DNA of 64,000 nucleotides from Streptomyces sp. DH41 (GCF_029813785.1 NZ_JARVKY010000006.1:186001-250000); one strand, 5' to 3'. Numbered from the stretch's first letter, positions 43,301 through 54,360 are shown. Program-made: numbers and translations. The notes: generated from the sequence alone by a model not told the origin.

Positions 43301-45067
43301 GACGAGCTGGCCGCGCGGCTGGCGGCCCACGGAGACCTCACCGGCATCCTGTCCGTCCTCGGCATCGACGAGCGGACGCACCCGCGCGACCCCGGACTGC
43401 CGCTCGCCGTGGTCGGGACGACCACGCTCGCCCAGGCCGCCGCCGACTGCGGCACCGGAGCCCGGCTGTGGGCCCTCACCCAGAGCGCCGTCGCCGTCTC
43501 GCCCACCGAACAGCCGACCTCCGCGGGCGCCCAGGTCTGGGGGCTCGGTCGGGGCGTGGCGCTGGAGCACCCCCGGCTGTGGGGCGGCCTGGTGGACCTG
43601 CCCGCCGCTCCCGACCCGCGCGCCTGGCAGCGCGTCGTCGCCGCGCTGACCGGCCGTGACGACGAGGACCAGATCGCCGTACGGGCCTCCGGGACGTACG
43701 GCCGCCGACTCGTCCCGGACGGCACCGCGCCCGCCCGCCGCGAGTACACCCCGCGCGGCACGGTACTGGTCACCGGCGGCACCGGCGCCCTCGGCGGCCA
43801 CGTGGCCCGCTGGCTGGCCGGCGCCGGCGCCGAACACCTGATCCTCACCGGCCGGCGCGGCCCGGACGCCCCCGGAGCCGGGGAACTCGCCGCCGAACTG
43901 CGCACGCTGGGCGCCGAGGTGACCGTCGCCGCCTGCGACGTGGCCGACCGGGACGCGCTCGCCGCACTGCTGGCCGAGCACCCGCCCACCGCCGTCTTCC
44001 ACACCGCCGGCGTCCCGCACTCGGAGGCGTTCCTCGACACCGGACTCGACTCGCTGGCCGACGTGTACGCGGGGAAGGTGACGGGCGCGCTGCATCTGGA
44101 CGAGCTGACCCGGTCGCTGGAGCTGGACGCGTTCGTGCTGTACGCGTCGGGGGCCGGTGTGTGGGGCAGCGGAGGACAGAGCGCCTACGGGGCGGCGAAC
44201 GCCGCGCTGGACGCGCTCGCCGAGCGGCGTCACGCCGAAGGACTGTCCGCCACGTCCGTCGCCTGGGGACTGTGGGGCGGCGGCGGCATGGGCGACGGCG
44301 CCGGCGAGGAGTTCCTCGGCAGCCGCGGCCTGCGCACCATGGACCCGGCGGCCGCCGTCCGGGCACTGGGCGACGCCCTGGACCGCGACGACGTCTGCGT
44401 CGCACTCGCCGACCTGGACTGGCCCCTGTTCGCACGGGCGTACTGCGCCCTGCGGCCGAGCCCTCTCATCGGCGCCCTGCCCGGCGTGCGCGAGGCGCTG
44501 GGACGGGAGGACGACGCCGACCGGGAGCAGGCCGGCCTCGACTGGGCCGCGCGGCTGGCCGACGTGGACCCCGCCGAACGGTACGAGATGGTGCTGGCGC
44601 AGGTCTGCGGCGGCGTCGCGGCCGTACTCGGCCACACCGGGCCCGAGGAGGTGGACCCCGACCAGGCGTTCAGCGCCCTCGGGTTCAGCTCGCTGACCGC
44701 GAGCGAGTTCGCCGCGCGGCTCGGCCGGGCCGCCGGACGCAAACTGCCCCCGACCCTGGTCTTCGACCACCCGACGGCGTCCGCCCTCGCCGAGTACCTC
44801 GTCGGACTGCTCGCGCCGGACGAGGAGCCGGCGTACGGGGAGCCGGCGTACGGGACGGACCCGGAGGAGGCCGGCATCCGGGCCGCGCTCGCCACGGTCC
44901 CGCTGCCGGTACTGCGCGAGGCGGGACTGCTCGACACGCTGCTCGCACTGGCGTCGCCCGAGCGTTTCTCAGGCGTCACCCGATTCACTGAGCCGGACGG
45001 CGGTGCCGACATCGACGCGCTGGACGACGAGGCACTCATCGAACTGGCGCTGCGCGACGCCGCCTGA
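40400..45067 (+). CDS. Type I PKS: module 6 (KS-AT-KR-ACP)
   Basis: 1555 residues, N-terminal docking coiled coil followed by KS Cys206, AT Ser638 with YASH at 739 (methylmalonyl), KR with Tyr1263 and ACP Ser1431 in GFSSL. The KR lacks the LDD motif (it reads [11 protein letters not shown]) and has Trp1255 eight residues before the catalytic Tyr, which marks an A-type reductase; its hydroxyl would become the C-5 attachment point for the amino sugar. The gene ends in a short acidic docking tail. ATG 40400 follows the previous stop by 33 bases with GGGGTGA upstream. It corresponds to TylGIV. Confidence 0.97.
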   Translation: MANEDKLRDYLKRATTELHRTSERLRELEARAHEPVAIVGMACRLPGGATSPEALWELVSTGTDAVSPLPGDRGWDTTGLYDPDPDAAGRTYCREGGFLPDAGAFDPAFFGISPREALAMDPQQRLLLETSWEALERAGVDPRSLRGSRTGVFVGAWDGGYTSAVHEPSAELEGDLLTGGVVSFTSGRISYTLGLEGPSVTVDTACSSSLVALHQAVRALRAGECDLALTGGVTVMSTPAVFVQFSRQRGLAADGRCKAFADAADGFGPGEGVGMLLVERLSDAVRRGHRVLAVLRGSAVNQDGASNGLTAPSGAAQQRVIRQALTDAGLTAADVDAVEAHGTGTRLGDPIEAHALMDTYGRARTGERPLWLGSLKSNIGHTQAAAGVAGIIKTVMALRAGVLPKTLHVDAPSTEINWSEGGVELLTETRDWPAADRPRRAGVSSFGVSGTNAHVILEQAPAVEPVEPVDGPEVRGPLPVVPLVVSARSRAALKEQSERVGRLLEPAGEPRPLDVAFSLATGRAALEHRSVTLDQVVVEGVATQSPGRTVLVFPGQGTQWAGMGARLLEESSVFATRMGECAAALAPFVDFDPIEVLRSGAALERVEVIQPVTWAVMVSLAELWRSLGVEPDAVVGHSQGEIAAAAVSGALSLEDAARVVALRAQVIGRELAGLGGMASVSLPRTEVETRLSGWEGRLDVAAVNGVSSTVVAGDADAVVEFVAACRAEKVRARQVPVDYASHSAHVERIEAELLDVLSPITPRASKVPFYSTVDAVLADTTTLDAGYWYRNLRHTVRFEETVRLLTSKGFGTFVESSAHPVLTMGVQETADVTAVGSLRRDEGTLARFLTSAAELFVHGTSVDWAALFEGTGARRVDLPTYPFQHQHYWLETGTRSHAVEPTGTDAWRYRVTWQGLGGDAAGSLGGRWLVVAPQGVASRLVGEAEAVLSGAGAEVTRLVVDPVADGRDELAARLAAHGDLTGILSVLGIDERTHPRDPGLPLAVVGTTTLAQAAADCGTGARLWALTQSAVAVSPTEQPTSAGAQVWGLGRGVALEHPRLWGGLVDLPAAPDPRAWQRVVAALTGRDDEDQIAVRASGTYGRRLVPDGTAPARREYTPRGTVLVTGGTGALGGHVARWLAGAGAEHLILTGRRGPDAPGAGELAAELRTLGAEVTVAACDVADRDALAALLAEHPPTAVFHTAGVPHSEAFLDTGLDSLADVYAGKVTGALHLDELTRSLELDAFVLYASGAGVWGSGGQSAYGAANAALDALAERRHAEGLSATSVAWGLWGGGGMGDGAGEEFLGSRGLRTMDPAAAVRALGDALDRDDVCVALADLDWPLFARAYCALRPSPLIGALPGVREALGREDDADREQAGLDWAARLADVDPAERYEMVLAQVCGGVAAVLGHTGPEEVDPDQAFSALGFSSLTASEFAARLGRAAGRKLPPTLVFDHPTASALAEYLVGLLAPDEEPAYGEPAYGTDPEEAGIRAALATVPLPVLREAGLLDTLLALASPERFSGVTRFTEPDGGADIDALDDEALIELALRDAA
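44060..44297 (+). repeat. KR core block shared by modules 6 and 7
   Basis: The KR active-site region of module 6 is nearly identical to 48942-49180 in module 7. Both encode A-type reductases with the same [15 protein letters not shown] core. The adjacent upstream KR part of module 6 (about 43760-44010) is instead close to module 1 (16846-17100), so this KR is a chimera. Confidence 0.8.
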
Positions 45068-45104
45068 GCCGCCGCACGCCCGCCGAGAGAGGTGACCCTC
45101 ACCG

Positions 45105-48100
45105 ATGGCCATGTCCTCCGAGAAGCTGATGGAGGCGCTGCGGACCTCACTGAAGGAGACGGAGCGGCTCCGCCGGCGCAACCGGGAACTGACCGAGGCA
45201 GCGCACGAGCCGGTCGCCGTGGTCGGCATGGCCTGCCGGTACCCGGGAGGTGTGGACTCACCGGAGGCCCTGTGGCGGCTGGTCGACTCCGGGACGGACG
45301 CCGTCGGACCGTTCCCGCAGGACCGCGGCTGGGACCTGGCCGCCCTGTACGACCCCGACCCCGAGTCGGAGGGCACCACGTACTGCGCCGAAGGCGGATT
45401 CCTCACCGGCGCGGCCGACTTCGACGCCGCGTTCTTCGGCATCTCGCCGCGCGAGGCGGTCGTCATGGACCCCCAGCAGCGGCAGCTCCTGGAGACCACC
45501 TGGGAGGCACTGGAACGCACCGGCCTGGACCCGCGCACCCTGCGCGGCTCCGGCACCGGCGTGTACGTGGGCGCCGCGCACGGCGAGTACGCCACCGACC
45601 CCGGCCGGGTCCCGGCCGGCTCGGAGGGCTACCTGCTCACCGGCAGCGCGGACGCCGTACTGTCCGGGCGCATCAGCTACGTCCTCGGGCTCGAGGGCCC
45701 GGCGATGACCGTCGAGACCGCCTGCTCGTCCTCCCTCGTCGCCGTCCACCTGGCCGTCGCCGCCCTCCGGCGCGGCGAGTGCGGTCTGGCGCTGGCGGGC
45801 GGGGTGGCGGTCATGCCGGACGCGGCGGCCTTCGTGGAGTTCTCCCGGCAGAAGGGCCTGGCCGCCGACGGCCGGTGCAAGGCCTTCTCGGCGGACGCGG
45901 ACGGCACCGGGTGGGCCGAGGGCGTCGGCGTCCTCGTGCTGGAGAGGCTCTCCGACGCGGTACGCGCCGGACGCACCGTCCACGCCGTCATCCGGGGCAC
46001 CGCCGTCAACCAGGACGGCGCCAGCAACGGGCTGACCGCCCCCAACGGCCCCTCCCAGCAGCGGGTGATCCGCCGGGCGCTGGCCGACGCCGGCCTGGAA
46101 CCGCACGACGTCGACGCCGTCGAGGCGCACGGCACGGGCACCCGGCTCGGCGACCCCATCGAAGCCCAGGCGCTGCTGGACGTCTACGGGCCCGGCCGGC
46201 CGGGCGAACGCCCGCTGTGGCTCGGCTCGCTCAAGTCCAACCTCGGCCACGCACAGGCGGCGGCCGGCGTCGGAGGCATCATCAAGACGGTCGAGGCACT
46301 GCGCCACGGCCTGCTGCCGAAGACCCTGCACGCCGGCACGCCCACCCCGCACGTGGACTGGTCCGCCGGCCGCGTGCGCCTCCTGACCGAGCCCGTGCCC
46401 TGGCCGGCCACCGCGGACCGGCCACGCCGCGCCGGTGTCTCCGCCTTCGGCGTCGGCGGCACCAACGCCCACGTCGTCCTGGAGGAACCGCCCGCCGCGC
46501 CGTCGGCCCCGCGCATACCCACGGGCACCACCGCCACCCCGCCTCCTTCCGGGCCCGGCCTCGTCCCCTGGTTCGTGTCCGGACGGTCCGCCAAGGCCCT
46601 GCGGGCGCAGGCGGCCGGACTGCGCGAGCACCTCGCCGCCGCACCCGGCACCGACCCGCGCGACCTCGGACACGCCCTCGCCGCCACCCGGTCCGCCTTC
46701 GAGCACCGTGCCGTGATCCTCGGCGACACCGCCGACCGGCTGACCGCGGGCCTGGACGCGCTCGCCGCGGGCGAGGAGCACCCCGCCCTCGTCCGGGGCG
46801 TGTTCCGACGCGACGCGAAGACCGCGTTCCTCTTCACCGGGCAGGGCAGCCAGCGGCTGCGCATGGGCCGCCGACTGCACGCCGCGCACCCCGTGTTCGC
46901 CGAGGCCTTCGACGCCGTCGCCGCCCTCCTCGACCCCCATCTGGACCGGCCGCTGACCGCCCTCCTCGACGACGAGGACGCCCTGCACCGCACCCAGAAC
47001 ACCCAGGCCGCCCTCTTCGCCCTGGAGACCGCCCTCTTCCGCCTCCTGGAGGACTGGGGGATGCGGCCCGACGTCGTCCTCGGCCACTCCGTGGGCGGCA
47101 TCGCCGCCGCCCACGCGGCGGGCGTCCTGGACCTCGAAGACGCCTGCGCCCTGGTCGCCGCCCGGGGCCGGCTGATGCAGGACCTCCCCCCGGGCGGCGC
47201 GATGCTCTCCGTACGCGCGCCCGAGGACGAGGTCCGCGCCCTGCTCGGCTCCGACCCCCTCGTGGACGTGGCCGCCGTCAACGGGCCCCGCTCCGTGGTC
47301 GTCTCCGGCGCCACCGCCTCCGTCGAACGGATCGGCGCCGCGCTGCGCGCCCTCGGCCACCGGACCAGGCCGCTGACCGTCAGCCACGCCTTCCACTCCC
47401 CGCTGATGGACCCGGTACTGGAGGAGTTCCGTGCGCTGGCGGACCGGCTGGCCTACCGGGCACCCCGCATCCCCGTCGTCTCCGACGTCACCGGCCGCCG
47501 CGCCACCGGCGACGACCTGCGCACCGGCGCCTACTGGGCCCGGCACGTGCGCGGCACGGTCCGCTTCGCCGACGCCGTCCGCACCGCCCGGGACCTCGGC
47601 GCCGCCACCTTCGTGGAACTGGGCCCGGACGCCGTGCTGTGCGGCGCCGCCGAGGAGACCCTCGCCGACGGCGCGGATCCCGGCACCACGGTGCCCCTGC
47701 TGCGCCGGGACCGTGACGAGACCACCACGCTGCTGCGGGGCGTCGCCACCGCCCACACCCGCGGCGCCCCACTCGACCGGGCCCGCCTCTTCCCGGGCCA
47801 CCCCGCCCCCGCCGTTCCGCTGCCGGTGTACGCCTGGCAGCACCGCCGGTACTGGATCGAACCCACGCCACGGACCACGGACCGGGCCACCGGGCCCCGC
47901 CGCTACCGGGTCACCTGGCGGCCCGTGCCGGCCGGCCGGACCGGGCCGGACGGGACCTGGCTGCTGGTCGAGCCCCGGGCCGGGTCCGCCGCCGGGGACG
48001 CGGCGTCGCGGGCCCTGACCGCGCGCGGTGCCACCGTTCACCGCCTCGCCGCCGACCCCGCCACCGCGGACCGGCACTCGCTCGCCGCCGCCGTACGCGA

Positions 48101-50606
48101 CGCCCACACCGGCCTGGCGGCCGGCTCCCCGCGCGGAGTGCTGTCCCTGCTGGGCCTGGACGAACCGGCGCCGGCACCCGCGACGCCCGATACGGCCTCG
48201 GCGATGTCCGCCGCGGCCCCGGCGGCGTCCGGTGCGGCCCTGGGGGCGTCCGGTGCGGCCTCGGCGACCGAACCGGTGCCCGCCGTCGTACGGGCCACTC
48301 TGTCCCTCGCCCAGGCCCTGGCGGACAGTGCCGTACCCGCCCGCCTGTGGTGCGTCACCCGGGGCGCCGTGGCCGTCGCGCCCGGCGAGCTGCCCGGTGT
48401 CGCGGGCGCCGCCCTGTGGGGCCTCGGCCGCACCGCCGCCCTCGAACTGCCCGCCCTGTGGGGCGGCCTGGCCGATCTTCCCCCGGTGCCCGGCGCCACC
48501 GACTGGGACCGGCTCGCCACCGTCCTGGCCGGCGACGAGGACCAGGTCGCCGTACGCGCCGACGGCGTCCACGGCCGCCGGCTCACCCCCGCGCCACAGC
48601 CCGGCGCGGCCCCGTACCGGGCACGCGGCACCGTACTGATCACCGGCGGCACCGGAGCGCTCGGCGGCCGGCTGGCCCGCCGCCTCGCCCGCGAGGGGGC
48701 CGGCCACCTGGTACTGGTGGGCCGCCGCGGCCGTAGCACCCCCGGAGCCGACGCCCTCGAGGCCGAACTCCTCGCGCTGGGCGCCAAGGTGACCTTCGCC
48801 GCCTGCGACGTCGCCGACCGGGACGCGCTCGCCGAGGTGCTCGCCGCCGTCCCCGCCGACACCCCGCTGAGCGCCGTGTTCCACGCGGCGGGCGTCCCGC
48901 AGCTCGCCCCGCTCACCGAGACCGGACCGGACCTCGTCCGCGACGTGTACGCGGGGAAGGTGACGGGTGCGCTGCATCTGGACGAGCTGACCCGGTCGTC
49001 GGAACTGGACGCGTTCGTGCTGTACGCGTCGGGGGCGGGCGTGTGGGGCAGCGCGGGGCAGAGCGCCTACGGGGCGGCGAACGCCGCGCTGGACGCGCTC
49101 GCCGAGCGGCGTCGCGCCGAAGGACTGTCCGCCACGTCCGTCGCCTGGGGACTGTGGGGCGGCGGCGGCATGGGCGACCTCGGCGACGGCGCGGGCACCG
49201 CCCACCTGCGGCGCCGCGGAGTCCGTCCCATGGACCCCGACGACGCGCTCACCGAGCTGTTCCGCGCCGTCGGCGCGGGCGAGGCGACCGTCACCGTCAC
49301 GGACACCGACTGGTCCCGGTTCGCCGCCGGATTCACCGGCTTCCGCTCCAGCCCCCTCATCGGGGAGCTGACCGGCGGCCCCGGCCCGGACACGTCGAAC
49401 GGCGACGACCCGGACCGTGACGACCCGGACCGGGCGGCTCCGGAGACCGCCCCTCGCGACCTGGGCCGCGAACTGGCCGCACTCGACCCGGACGCCCGCA
49501 CCGCCGCCGTGCGCACCCTGGTGTGCGCCGAGGCCGCCGCCGTGCTCGGCCTCGACGGCGCCGACGACGTCGCCACCGACACACCGTTCACCCACAGCGG
49601 CTTCGACTCCCTCGCCGTCACCCGCCTCAGGCGCCGGCTGGCCGGCGCCACCGGCACCGACCTGCCGCCGGAGACCTTCCTGGAGCACGACACCCCCGAC
49701 GCGCTCACCGCCCATCTGCTGGACCTGCTCGGGCGCGAGAAGCCGGACGCCCCGCACGCCACCGGTACCGGCACCGACGGCACCCTGGTCGCCCTGTACC
49801 GCGCGGCCCTCGACGAGGGCCGGGTGGGCGATGCCGTGGACGCCCTGTCGGCCGTGGCCGCGCTGCGCCCGGTGTTCACCACCGCCAGTCGGCGGCCGAC
49901 GCGCCCCGTCCGGCTCGCGAAAGGCCATGAGGACGGCCCGCTGCTGATCGCGCTGGCCGGCACGGCCGCCGTCTCCGGTCCGGCCGAGTTCGCCGCCCTG
50001 GCCGCCGCGCTGGACGGCCGGCGCACCGTACTGGCCCTGCCGCAACCGGGGTTCCGGGCCGGTGAGCCGCTGCCGGACTCCTTGACGGCACTGTGCGCCG
50101 CGCACGCCGACGCTCTCGCCGAGCACACCGGGGGCCGGCCCTACGTCCTGATCGGCCACTCCGCCGGCGCCAACCTGGCCCACGCCCTCACCGGACACCT
50201 CGAGAGCGAGGGCCGCGCCGGGCCGGCCGGGCTGGTCCTCGCCGACATCTACACGCCCGCCGACCCCGGGGCGATGGGCGTCTGGCGGGACGTCATGCTG
50301 CGCTGGGCCACCGACCGCGCGGTCGTGCCGCTCGACGACACCCGGCTCACGGCCATGGGCGCCTATCACCGGCTGCTCCAGGACTGGAGGCCGCGACCCA
50401 CCCGCGCCCCCGTGCTGCACCTCCGGGCCGGCCTGCCGATGGCCCCCTGGACCGACCCGGACCGGGACTGGCGCTCGGTGTGGCACGACGCCCACACCAC
50501 CGCCGACGTCCCCGGCAACCACTTCACGATGATGACCGAGCACGCCCCGGACACCGCCCGCGCGATCGACGCCTGGACCGGAGCGCTGCCCGGCGGCGAC
50601 AGATGA
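45105..50606 (+). CDS. Type I PKS: module 7 plus thioesterase
   Basis: 1833 residues. KS Cys207 sits in VETACSSS, with Glu replacing the usual Asp. AT Ser662 (GHSVGG) and HAFH at 761-764 indicate malonyl-CoA. KR Tyr1322 with the preceding [11 protein letters not shown] is A-type; ACP Ser1502. The C-terminal thioesterase (about 1590-1833) has Ser1686 in GHSAGA, Asp1714 and His1806 in GNHF, and should release the chain as the 16-membered lactone. Two start codons are possible, ATG 45105 and ATG 45111; the first is best spaced from AGAGGTGA. The stop is 10 bases before the P450-like helper start, so PKS and tailoring genes are probably cotranscribed. It corresponds to TylGV. Confidence 0.97.
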   Translation: MAMSSEKLMEALRTSLKETERLRRRNRELTEAAHEPVAVVGMACRYPGGVDSPEALWRLVDSGTDAVGPFPQDRGWDLAALYDPDPESEGTTYCAEGGFLTGAADFDAAFFGISPREAVVMDPQQRQLLETTWEALERTGLDPRTLRGSGTGVYVGAAHGEYATDPGRVPAGSEGYLLTGSADAVLSGRISYVLGLEGPAMTVETACSSSLVAVHLAVAALRRGECGLALAGGVAVMPDAAAFVEFSRQKGLAADGRCKAFSADADGTGWAEGVGVLVLERLSDAVRAGRTVHAVIRGTAVNQDGASNGLTAPNGPSQQRVIRRALADAGLEPHDVDAVEAHGTGTRLGDPIEAQALLDVYGPGRPGERPLWLGSLKSNLGHAQAAAGVGGIIKTVEALRHGLLPKTLHAGTPTPHVDWSAGRVRLLTEPVPWPATADRPRRAGVSAFGVGGTNAHVVLEEPPAAPSAPRIPTGTTATPPPSGPGLVPWFVSGRSAKALRAQAAGLREHLAAAPGTDPRDLGHALAATRSAFEHRAVILGDTADRLTAGLDALAAGEEHPALVRGVFRRDAKTAFLFTGQGSQRLRMGRRLHAAHPVFAEAFDAVAALLDPHLDRPLTALLDDEDALHRTQNTQAALFALETALFRLLEDWGMRPDVVLGHSVGGIAAAHAAGVLDLEDACALVAARGRLMQDLPPGGAMLSVRAPEDEVRALLGSDPLVDVAAVNGPRSVVVSGATASVERIGAALRALGHRTRPLTVSHAFHSPLMDPVLEEFRALADRLAYRAPRIPVVSDVTGRRATGDDLRTGAYWARHVRGTVRFADAVRTARDLGAATFVELGPDAVLCGAAEETLADGADPGTTVPLLRRDRDETTTLLRGVATAHTRGAPLDRARLFPGHPAPAVPLPVYAWQHRRYWIEPTPRTTDRATGPRRYRVTWRPVPAGRTGPDGTWLLVEPRAGSAAGDAASRALTARGATVHRLAADPATADRHSLAAAVRDAHTGLAAGSPRGVLSLLGLDEPAPAPATPDTASAMSAAAPAASGAALGASGAASATEPVPAVVRATLSLAQALADSAVPARLWCVTRGAVAVAPGELPGVAGAALWGLGRTAALELPALWGGLADLPPVPGATDWDRLATVLAGDEDQVAVRADGVHGRRLTPAPQPGAAPYRARGTVLITGGTGALGGRLARRLAREGAGHLVLVGRRGRSTPGADALEAELLALGAKVTFAACDVADRDALAEVLAAVPADTPLSAVFHAAGVPQLAPLTETGPDLVRDVYAGKVTGALHLDELTRSSELDAFVLYASGAGVWGSAGQSAYGAANAALDALAERRRAEGLSATSVAWGLWGGGGMGDLGDGAGTAHLRRRGVRPMDPDDALTELFRAVGAGEATVTVTDTDWSRFAAGFTGFRSSPLIGELTGGPGPDTSNGDDPDRDDPDRAAPETAPRDLGRELAALDPDARTAAVRTLVCAEAAAVLGLDGADDVATDTPFTHSGFDSLAVTRLRRRLAGATGTDLPPETFLEHDTPDALTAHLLDLLGREKPDAPHATGTGTDGTLVALYRAALDEGRVGDAVDALSAVAALRPVFTTASRRPTRPVRLAKGHEDGPLLIALAGTAAVSGPAEFAALAAALDGRRTVLALPQPGFRAGEPLPDSLTALCAAHADALAEHTGGRPYVLIGHSAGANLAHALTGHLESEGRAGPAGLVLADIYTPADPGAMGVWRDVMLRWATDRAVVPLDDTRLTAMGAYHRLLQDWRPRPTRAPVLHLRAGLPMAPWTDPDRDWRSVWHDAHTTADVPGNHFTMMTEHAPDTARAIDAWTGALPGGDR

Positions 50607-50616
50607 GGAGCCGCAC

Positions 50617-51999
50617 ATGACCGCCGAGCCACTGTCCGCCGAGCCGCTGTCCGCGGAGCGGATCTCCACCGAGCCGCTGTCCGCCGGATCGGCGCCCACC
50701 GAACCGCCGCTCGCCGAGCCGGCCCCCGCCGAACCGTCCCTCGCCGAGCCGGCCCCCGCCGAACCGTCCCTCGCCGAGCCGCCGTCCCCGCGATCACCGT
50801 CCACCGAGCGGGACGGCGCCGCCCTGGCCGAGGCACACGTCGCGCGCCGTAACCAGCTCACCCGCGCCGCCCAGTGGTTCGCGGGCATCGAGGACGACCC
50901 GTACGGACTGCTCCTGCGCGCCGGACCGGACGACCCGGCCCGCCACGAGGAACGCGTCCGCGAGCGGGGCCCGCTGTACCACAGCGCGCCGCTGGACACC
51001 TGGGTCACCGCCCACCGCGCCGTCGCCGAACAGGTCCTCACCGACCCGGCCTTCGACGGCACCGGCCCCGACGGCACCCCGGTCGGGCAGGAGGAGCTGC
51101 CCTGCCGCAGTGACCTGCTCGCCCTCGACCGCGCAACGGCGGCCCGCCTCGCCCCGCTGACCGCGTTCGGCGGCCCGCTGCTGTGGGCGCAGGAGGCGAA
51201 CTGCGTCGCGCAGCGCACCGCCACCTACGCCCGGCGGCTCCTGGAGAGCTGCGGCGAGCGCTTCGACCTCGCCGAGGACTTCGCCCGCCGGCTGCCCGGC
51301 CCCGTCCTCGCCGAGCAGCTCAGCCTGCCCGACGCCGCACACGAGGAGTTCGCCCGCGTCCTGCCCGACTGCCGGCACGCCCTCGACGGCCTGGTCTGCC
51401 CCCAGCCGTACGCCACCGCCCGCGCGACGCGCGCCGCCGAGGCCGCCCTCGCCGAACTGCTCGCCCGGCACCTGTCCGACGCCGGCGAGGAGGCGGTCCG
51501 GGCCGCCGGCGTCCTGGCCGTGAGCGCCGCCGAGACCACCGCCGTGCTCATCGTCGAGGCCGTACGGCGCCTGCGCGCCCTGCCCGGCGCGTGGGAGCGC
51601 CTCGCCGCCGACCCGGCGCTCGCCGAGGAGGCCGTCCGGGAGACCCTGCGGACGGCCCCGCCGGTCCGTCTGGAGACCCGGGTCACCCGCAGGGAAACCA
51701 CTCTCGCCGGGACCGTCCTGCCCGCCGGCGGCCGGGTCGTCGTCCTCCTCGCCGCCGCCGGCCGCGACCCCGCCGCACCGGCCGGCGCCGCCCCCCTCGG
51801 CCTCGCCCCGGACCTGCACTTCGCCCTGTCCGCGCCCCTGATCACGGCGATGGCCACCGCCGCGCTGCGCACCCTGGCCGAGACCCTGCCGCGCCTGCGG
51901 GAGGCCGGCGAGCCGGTGACCCGGCCGCGTTCGCCCGTCCTGCTCGCCCCCGCCCGTTTCCCGGTCGCCAAGAGGGAGTCGACGCCATGCGCGTCCTGA
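50617..51999 (+). CDS. P450-like glycosyltransferase helper without heme cysteine (DesVIII/TylM3/EryCII type)
   Basis: 460 residues of P450 fold. The K-helix EETLR-type motif (RETLR) remains, but the heme-ligand loop is replaced by LGLAPDLHFALSAPL with no cysteine, so it cannot bind heme as a P450 does. Proteins of this type act as obligate activators that stabilise the adjacent macrolide glycosyltransferase. The N-terminal 65 residues are an unusual Glu/Pro/Ala-rich extension built from short repeats (SAEPL and AEPAPAEPSL units), reflected in a 30-base DNA tandem duplication. ATG 50617 follows GAGGAG. The 3' end overlaps the glycosyltransferase start by 13 bases, which would keep the two proteins stoichiometric. 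Confidence 0.92.
   Translation: MTAEPLSAEPLSAERISTEPLSAGSAPTEPPLAEPAPAEPSLAEPAPAEPSLAEPPSPRSPSTERDGAALAEAHVARRNQLTRAAQWFAGIEDDPYGLLLRAGPDDPARHEERVRERGPLYHSAPLDTWVTAHRAVAEQVLTDPAFDGTGPDGTPVGQEELPCRSDLLALDRATAARLAPLTAFGGPLLWAQEANCVAQRTATYARRLLESCGERFDLAEDFARRLPGPVLAEQLSLPDAAHEEFARVLPDCRHALDGLVCPQPYATARATRAAEAALAELLARHLSDAGEEAVRAAGVLAVSAAETTAVLIVEAVRRLRALPGAWERLAADPALAEEAVRETLRTAPPVRLETRVTRRETTLAGTVLPAGGRVVVLLAAAGRDPAAPAGAAPLGLAPDLHFALSAPLITAMATAALRTLAETLPRLREAGEPVTRPRSPVLLAPARFPVAKRESTPCAS
50710..50769 (+). repeat. 30-base tandem duplication in the P450-like helper gene
   Basis: Two perfect 30-base copies (50710-50739, 50740-50769) plus a partial third encode LAEPAPAEPS repeats in the N-terminal extension of the glycosyltransferase helper. 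Confidence 0.9.
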
Positions 52000-53297
52000 T
52001 CACGTGCTTCGCGCACAACACCCACTACCACCCCCTGGTGCCCCTGGCCTGGGCACTGCGCGCGGCCGGCCACGAGGTCCGGGTGGCCAGCCAGCCCGCC
52101 CTCACCGAGGTCGTCAACGGCTCCGGCCTGACCGCCCAGCCCGTCGGCGACCTGGACTCCATCACCGAGCTGATGACGCGGATAGCCGGTGACCCCACCC
52201 CGTACCAGCGGGGACTGGACTTCGCCGAGACCCGCCACCTGCCGTTCGGCTGGGAGCACGCCCTCGGCCAGCAGACCATGATGACCGCGATGTCGTTCGC
52301 GCCGCTCAACGGCGACACCACCATCGACGACCTGGTGGACGTGGCCCGCTCCTGGCGCCCCGACCTGATCATCTGGGAGCCCTTCACCTACGCCGGGGCC
52401 ATCGCCGCGCACGTGACGGGCACCCCGCACGCCCGGGTGCTGTGGGGCCCGGACGTCATCCTCAACTCCCGTGCGCAGTTCCTGGACCTGATGACACGCC
52501 AGCCGGCCGAGCGGCGCGAGGACCCGATGGCGGAGTGGCTGACCTGGACGCTGGAGCGCCACGGCATCACCCCCGACGCCGAGGCCGTCGAGAGGATCGT
52601 GACCGCCGACTGGACCATCGACCCGGCCCCCGCGAGCCTGCGCCTGCCGGCCGTCGGCGACGTCCTGCCCATGCGCTACGTCCCCTACAACGGCCCCTCC
52701 GTCGTCCCGGACTGGCTGCGGACACCGCCCTCCCGCCCCCGGGTCTGCCTCACCCTCGGAGTCTCCGCCCGGGAGACCTTCGGCCGCGACGCCGTCCCCT
52801 TCGAGAACCTGCTGCACGCCCTCGGGGACGTCGACGCCGAGATCGTCGCGACCCTCGACGCCGCCCAGCTCGCCGACCGCGACGCGCTGCCCGGCAACAT
52901 CCGCGTGGTCGACTTCGTCCCCCTGGACGCCCTGCTGCCCAGCTGCTCGGCGATCGTCCACCACGGCGGCGCCGGCACCCACTCCACCGCCACCCTGCAC
53001 GGCGTACCGCAGATCATCGTCGGCGCCCTGTGGGACGCCCCGCTCAAGGCCCTGCTGCACGCCGAGGCCGGCGCGGGCATCGACCTGCCGCCGGACAAGC
53101 TGGACACCGACACGCTGCGTGCCGCGATCGTCCGGGCCGTAGAGGACCCGGCGCTGGCCGCCGGAGCGCGCCGGCTGCGCGCGCAGGCCCTCGCCGACCC
53201 CACTCCGGCCGCGGTCGTGACCCGGCTGGAACAGCTCACGGCCGCCCGCCCGGGCCGCCCCCGCTCCACATCCCGACGCCGAGGAGAGCCCCAGTGA
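51987..53297 (+). CDS. Activator-dependent macrolide glycosyltransferase (DesVII/TylM2/EryCIII type)
   Basis: 436-residue GT-B enzyme starting at ATG 51987 (MRVLITCFAHNTHYHPLVPLAWAL), with GGGAG upstream. The N-terminus, the RVCLTLGVSARE linker and the donor-site motif HHGGAGTHSTATLHGVPQI are characteristic of the EryCIII/DesVII branch that needs a P450-like partner, and that partner is the immediately upstream overlapping gene. It should transfer the dTDP amino sugar (mycaminose or a relative) to the C-5 hydroxyl of tylactone. The open frame upstream of 51987 lies inside the helper gene and is not used. The stop overlaps the methyltransferase start as GTGA. Confidence 0.95.
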   Translation: MRVLITCFAHNTHYHPLVPLAWALRAAGHEVRVASQPALTEVVNGSGLTAQPVGDLDSITELMTRIAGDPTPYQRGLDFAETRHLPFGWEHALGQQTMMTAMSFAPLNGDTTIDDLVDVARSWRPDLIIWEPFTYAGAIAAHVTGTPHARVLWGPDVILNSRAQFLDLMTRQPAERREDPMAEWLTWTLERHGITPDAEAVERIVTADWTIDPAPASLRLPAVGDVLPMRYVPYNGPSVVPDWLRTPPSRPRVCLTLGVSARETFGRDAVPFENLLHALGDVDAEIVATLDAAQLADRDALPGNIRVVDFVPLDALLPSCSAIVHHGGAGTHSTATLHGVPQIIVGALWDAPLKALLHAEAGAGIDLPPDKLDTDTLRAAIVRAVEDPALAAGARRLRAQALADPTPAAVVTRLEQLTAARPGRPRSTSRRRGEPQ

Positions 53298-54037
53298 CCA
53301 CCACCGACGCCCGTCCCACGGACGGCTACACGGGCGCCATCGCCCGGGTCTACGACCTGGTGCACCAGGGCAAGGGCAAGGACTACGCCGGGGAGGCCGC
53401 CGACCTGGCCGAACTGGTCACCGCCCGGGTCCCCGGCGCCCGCAGCCTCCTGGACGTGGCCTGCGGGACCGGCCTGCACCTGTCCCATCTCGCCGACCGC
53501 TTCGAGCGCGTCGAAGGGCTGGAGCTGTCCCCGGACATGCTGGCCGCCGCCCGGCACCGCAACCCCGGCACCACCGTCCACCACGGCGACATGCGCGACT
53601 TCGCCCTGGACACCACGTACTCGGCCGTCACCTGCATGTTCAGCTCGATCGGCCACATGAGCGACCAGAGCGAACTGGACGCCGCCCTGGCCACCTTCGC
53701 CGCCCACACCGCACCCGGCGGCGTCGTCGTGGTCGAACCCTGGTGGTTCCCCGACACGTTCACCCCCGGCTACGTCGGCGCCGCCGTGGTGGAGGCCGAG
53801 GGGAAGACGATCTCCCGGGTCTCCCACTCCAGACTGGAGGACGACGCCACCCGCATCGACGTGCACTACCTCGTCGCCGAACCCGGAGAGGACATAGAGC
53901 ACCTGTCGGAGAGCCACCGCATCACCCTCTTCCCGCGCTCCGCCTACGAACTCGCCTTCGAACGCGCCGGACTCGACACCGAGTTCCTTCCCGGCGGCCC
54001 CTCCGGCCGCGGCCTGTTCGTCGGCGTCCGCACCTGA
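53294..54037 (+). CDS. dTDP-3-amino-sugar N,N-dimethyltransferase (DesVI/TylM1 type)
   Basis: 247-residue class I SAM-dependent methyltransferase. LLDVACGTGLHLSHLA is the SAM-binding loop, followed by VEGLELSPDMLAAAR and the acidic/aromatic substrate region HHGDMRDF and EPWWFPDTFTPGYV, as in DesVI, which makes the dimethylamino group in two turnovers. It would complete dTDP-mycaminose (or dTDP-angolosamine) after the ketoisomerase and aminotransferase encoded at 4834-6416. The GTG at 53294 overlaps the glycosyltransferase stop by 4 bases and has GAGGAGAG upstream. It is the last gene of the PKS operon; a 23-base direct duplication begins at its stop codon. Confidence 0.95.
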   Translation: MTTTDARPTDGYTGAIARVYDLVHQGKGKDYAGEAADLAELVTARVPGARSLLDVACGTGLHLSHLADRFERVEGLELSPDMLAAARHRNPGTTVHHGDMRDFALDTTYSAVTCMFSSIGHMSDQSELDAALATFAAHTAPGGVVVVEPWWFPDTFTPGYVGAAVVEAEGKTISRVSHSRLEDDATRIDVHYLVAEPGEDIEHLSESHRITLFPRSAYELAFERAGLDTEFLPGGPSGRGLFVGVRT

Positions 54038-54079
54038 CGGCACGCCCAGCGCGGACCTGACGGCACGCCCAGCGCGGAC
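54034..54079. repeat. 23-base perfect tandem duplication over the methyltransferase stop codon
   Basis: Bases 54034-54056 are repeated exactly at 54057-54079. The first copy contains the TGA stop (54035-54037) of the N-methyltransferase. The duplication runs into the 11-base tandem array that follows, so this gap appears to have grown by slippage. Confidence 0.9.
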
Positions 54080-54094
54080 CCGGCGAGACGCACC

Positions 54095-54157
54095 GCGGAC
54101 CCAGCGCGGACCCAGCGCGGACCCAGCGCGGACCCAGCGCGGACCCAGCGCGGACCC
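54095..54157. repeat. 11-base tandem repeat, about 5.7 copies
   Basis: The unit GCGGACCCAGC is repeated perfectly five times (54095-54149) and then partly (to 54157). It is non-coding, lies between the methyltransferase and the beta-glucosidase, and forms no hairpin I can see. Its period equals one helical turn and the spacing of the array immediately downstream. Confidence 0.92.
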
Positions 54158-54158
54158 G

Positions 54159-54202
54159 CCGGAGATCCACCGGAGAACCGCTCGAAGTCCGCTGGAGAGC
54201 CG
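54159..54202 (+). promoter_or_regulatory. Degenerate 11-base-period array upstream of the beta-glucosidase
   Basis: Four consecutive 11-mers begin CCGGAG (54159), CCGGAG (54170), CTCGAA (54181) and CTGGAG (54192). A weaker fifth begins CTGCCG at 54203. The core matches the arrays at 60379 and 63758. The rest of the 449-base gap 54038-54486 holds the tandem repeats, the promoter at 54361 and GC-rich sequence with no credible frame. Confidence 0.4.
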
Positions 54203-54360
54203 CTGCCGTGCCGGCGTCCCGGAGCGGACGCCGTGCGGTGCCGCCCCGCGGGCCCACGCCCCGGGCGGCGCACGGCATCCGCTGCTCCGGCCACCCTCCC
54301 GCCCCCGGCCCCCGCACCCTCGCGGCGGACGCACCGGCCCTCCCGGACGACTTGGGTCAA

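Noticed and set aside
54095..54213. CRISPR array
   Set aside because: Units are 11 bases with no spacers and no cas genes nearby; this is a tandem repeat.
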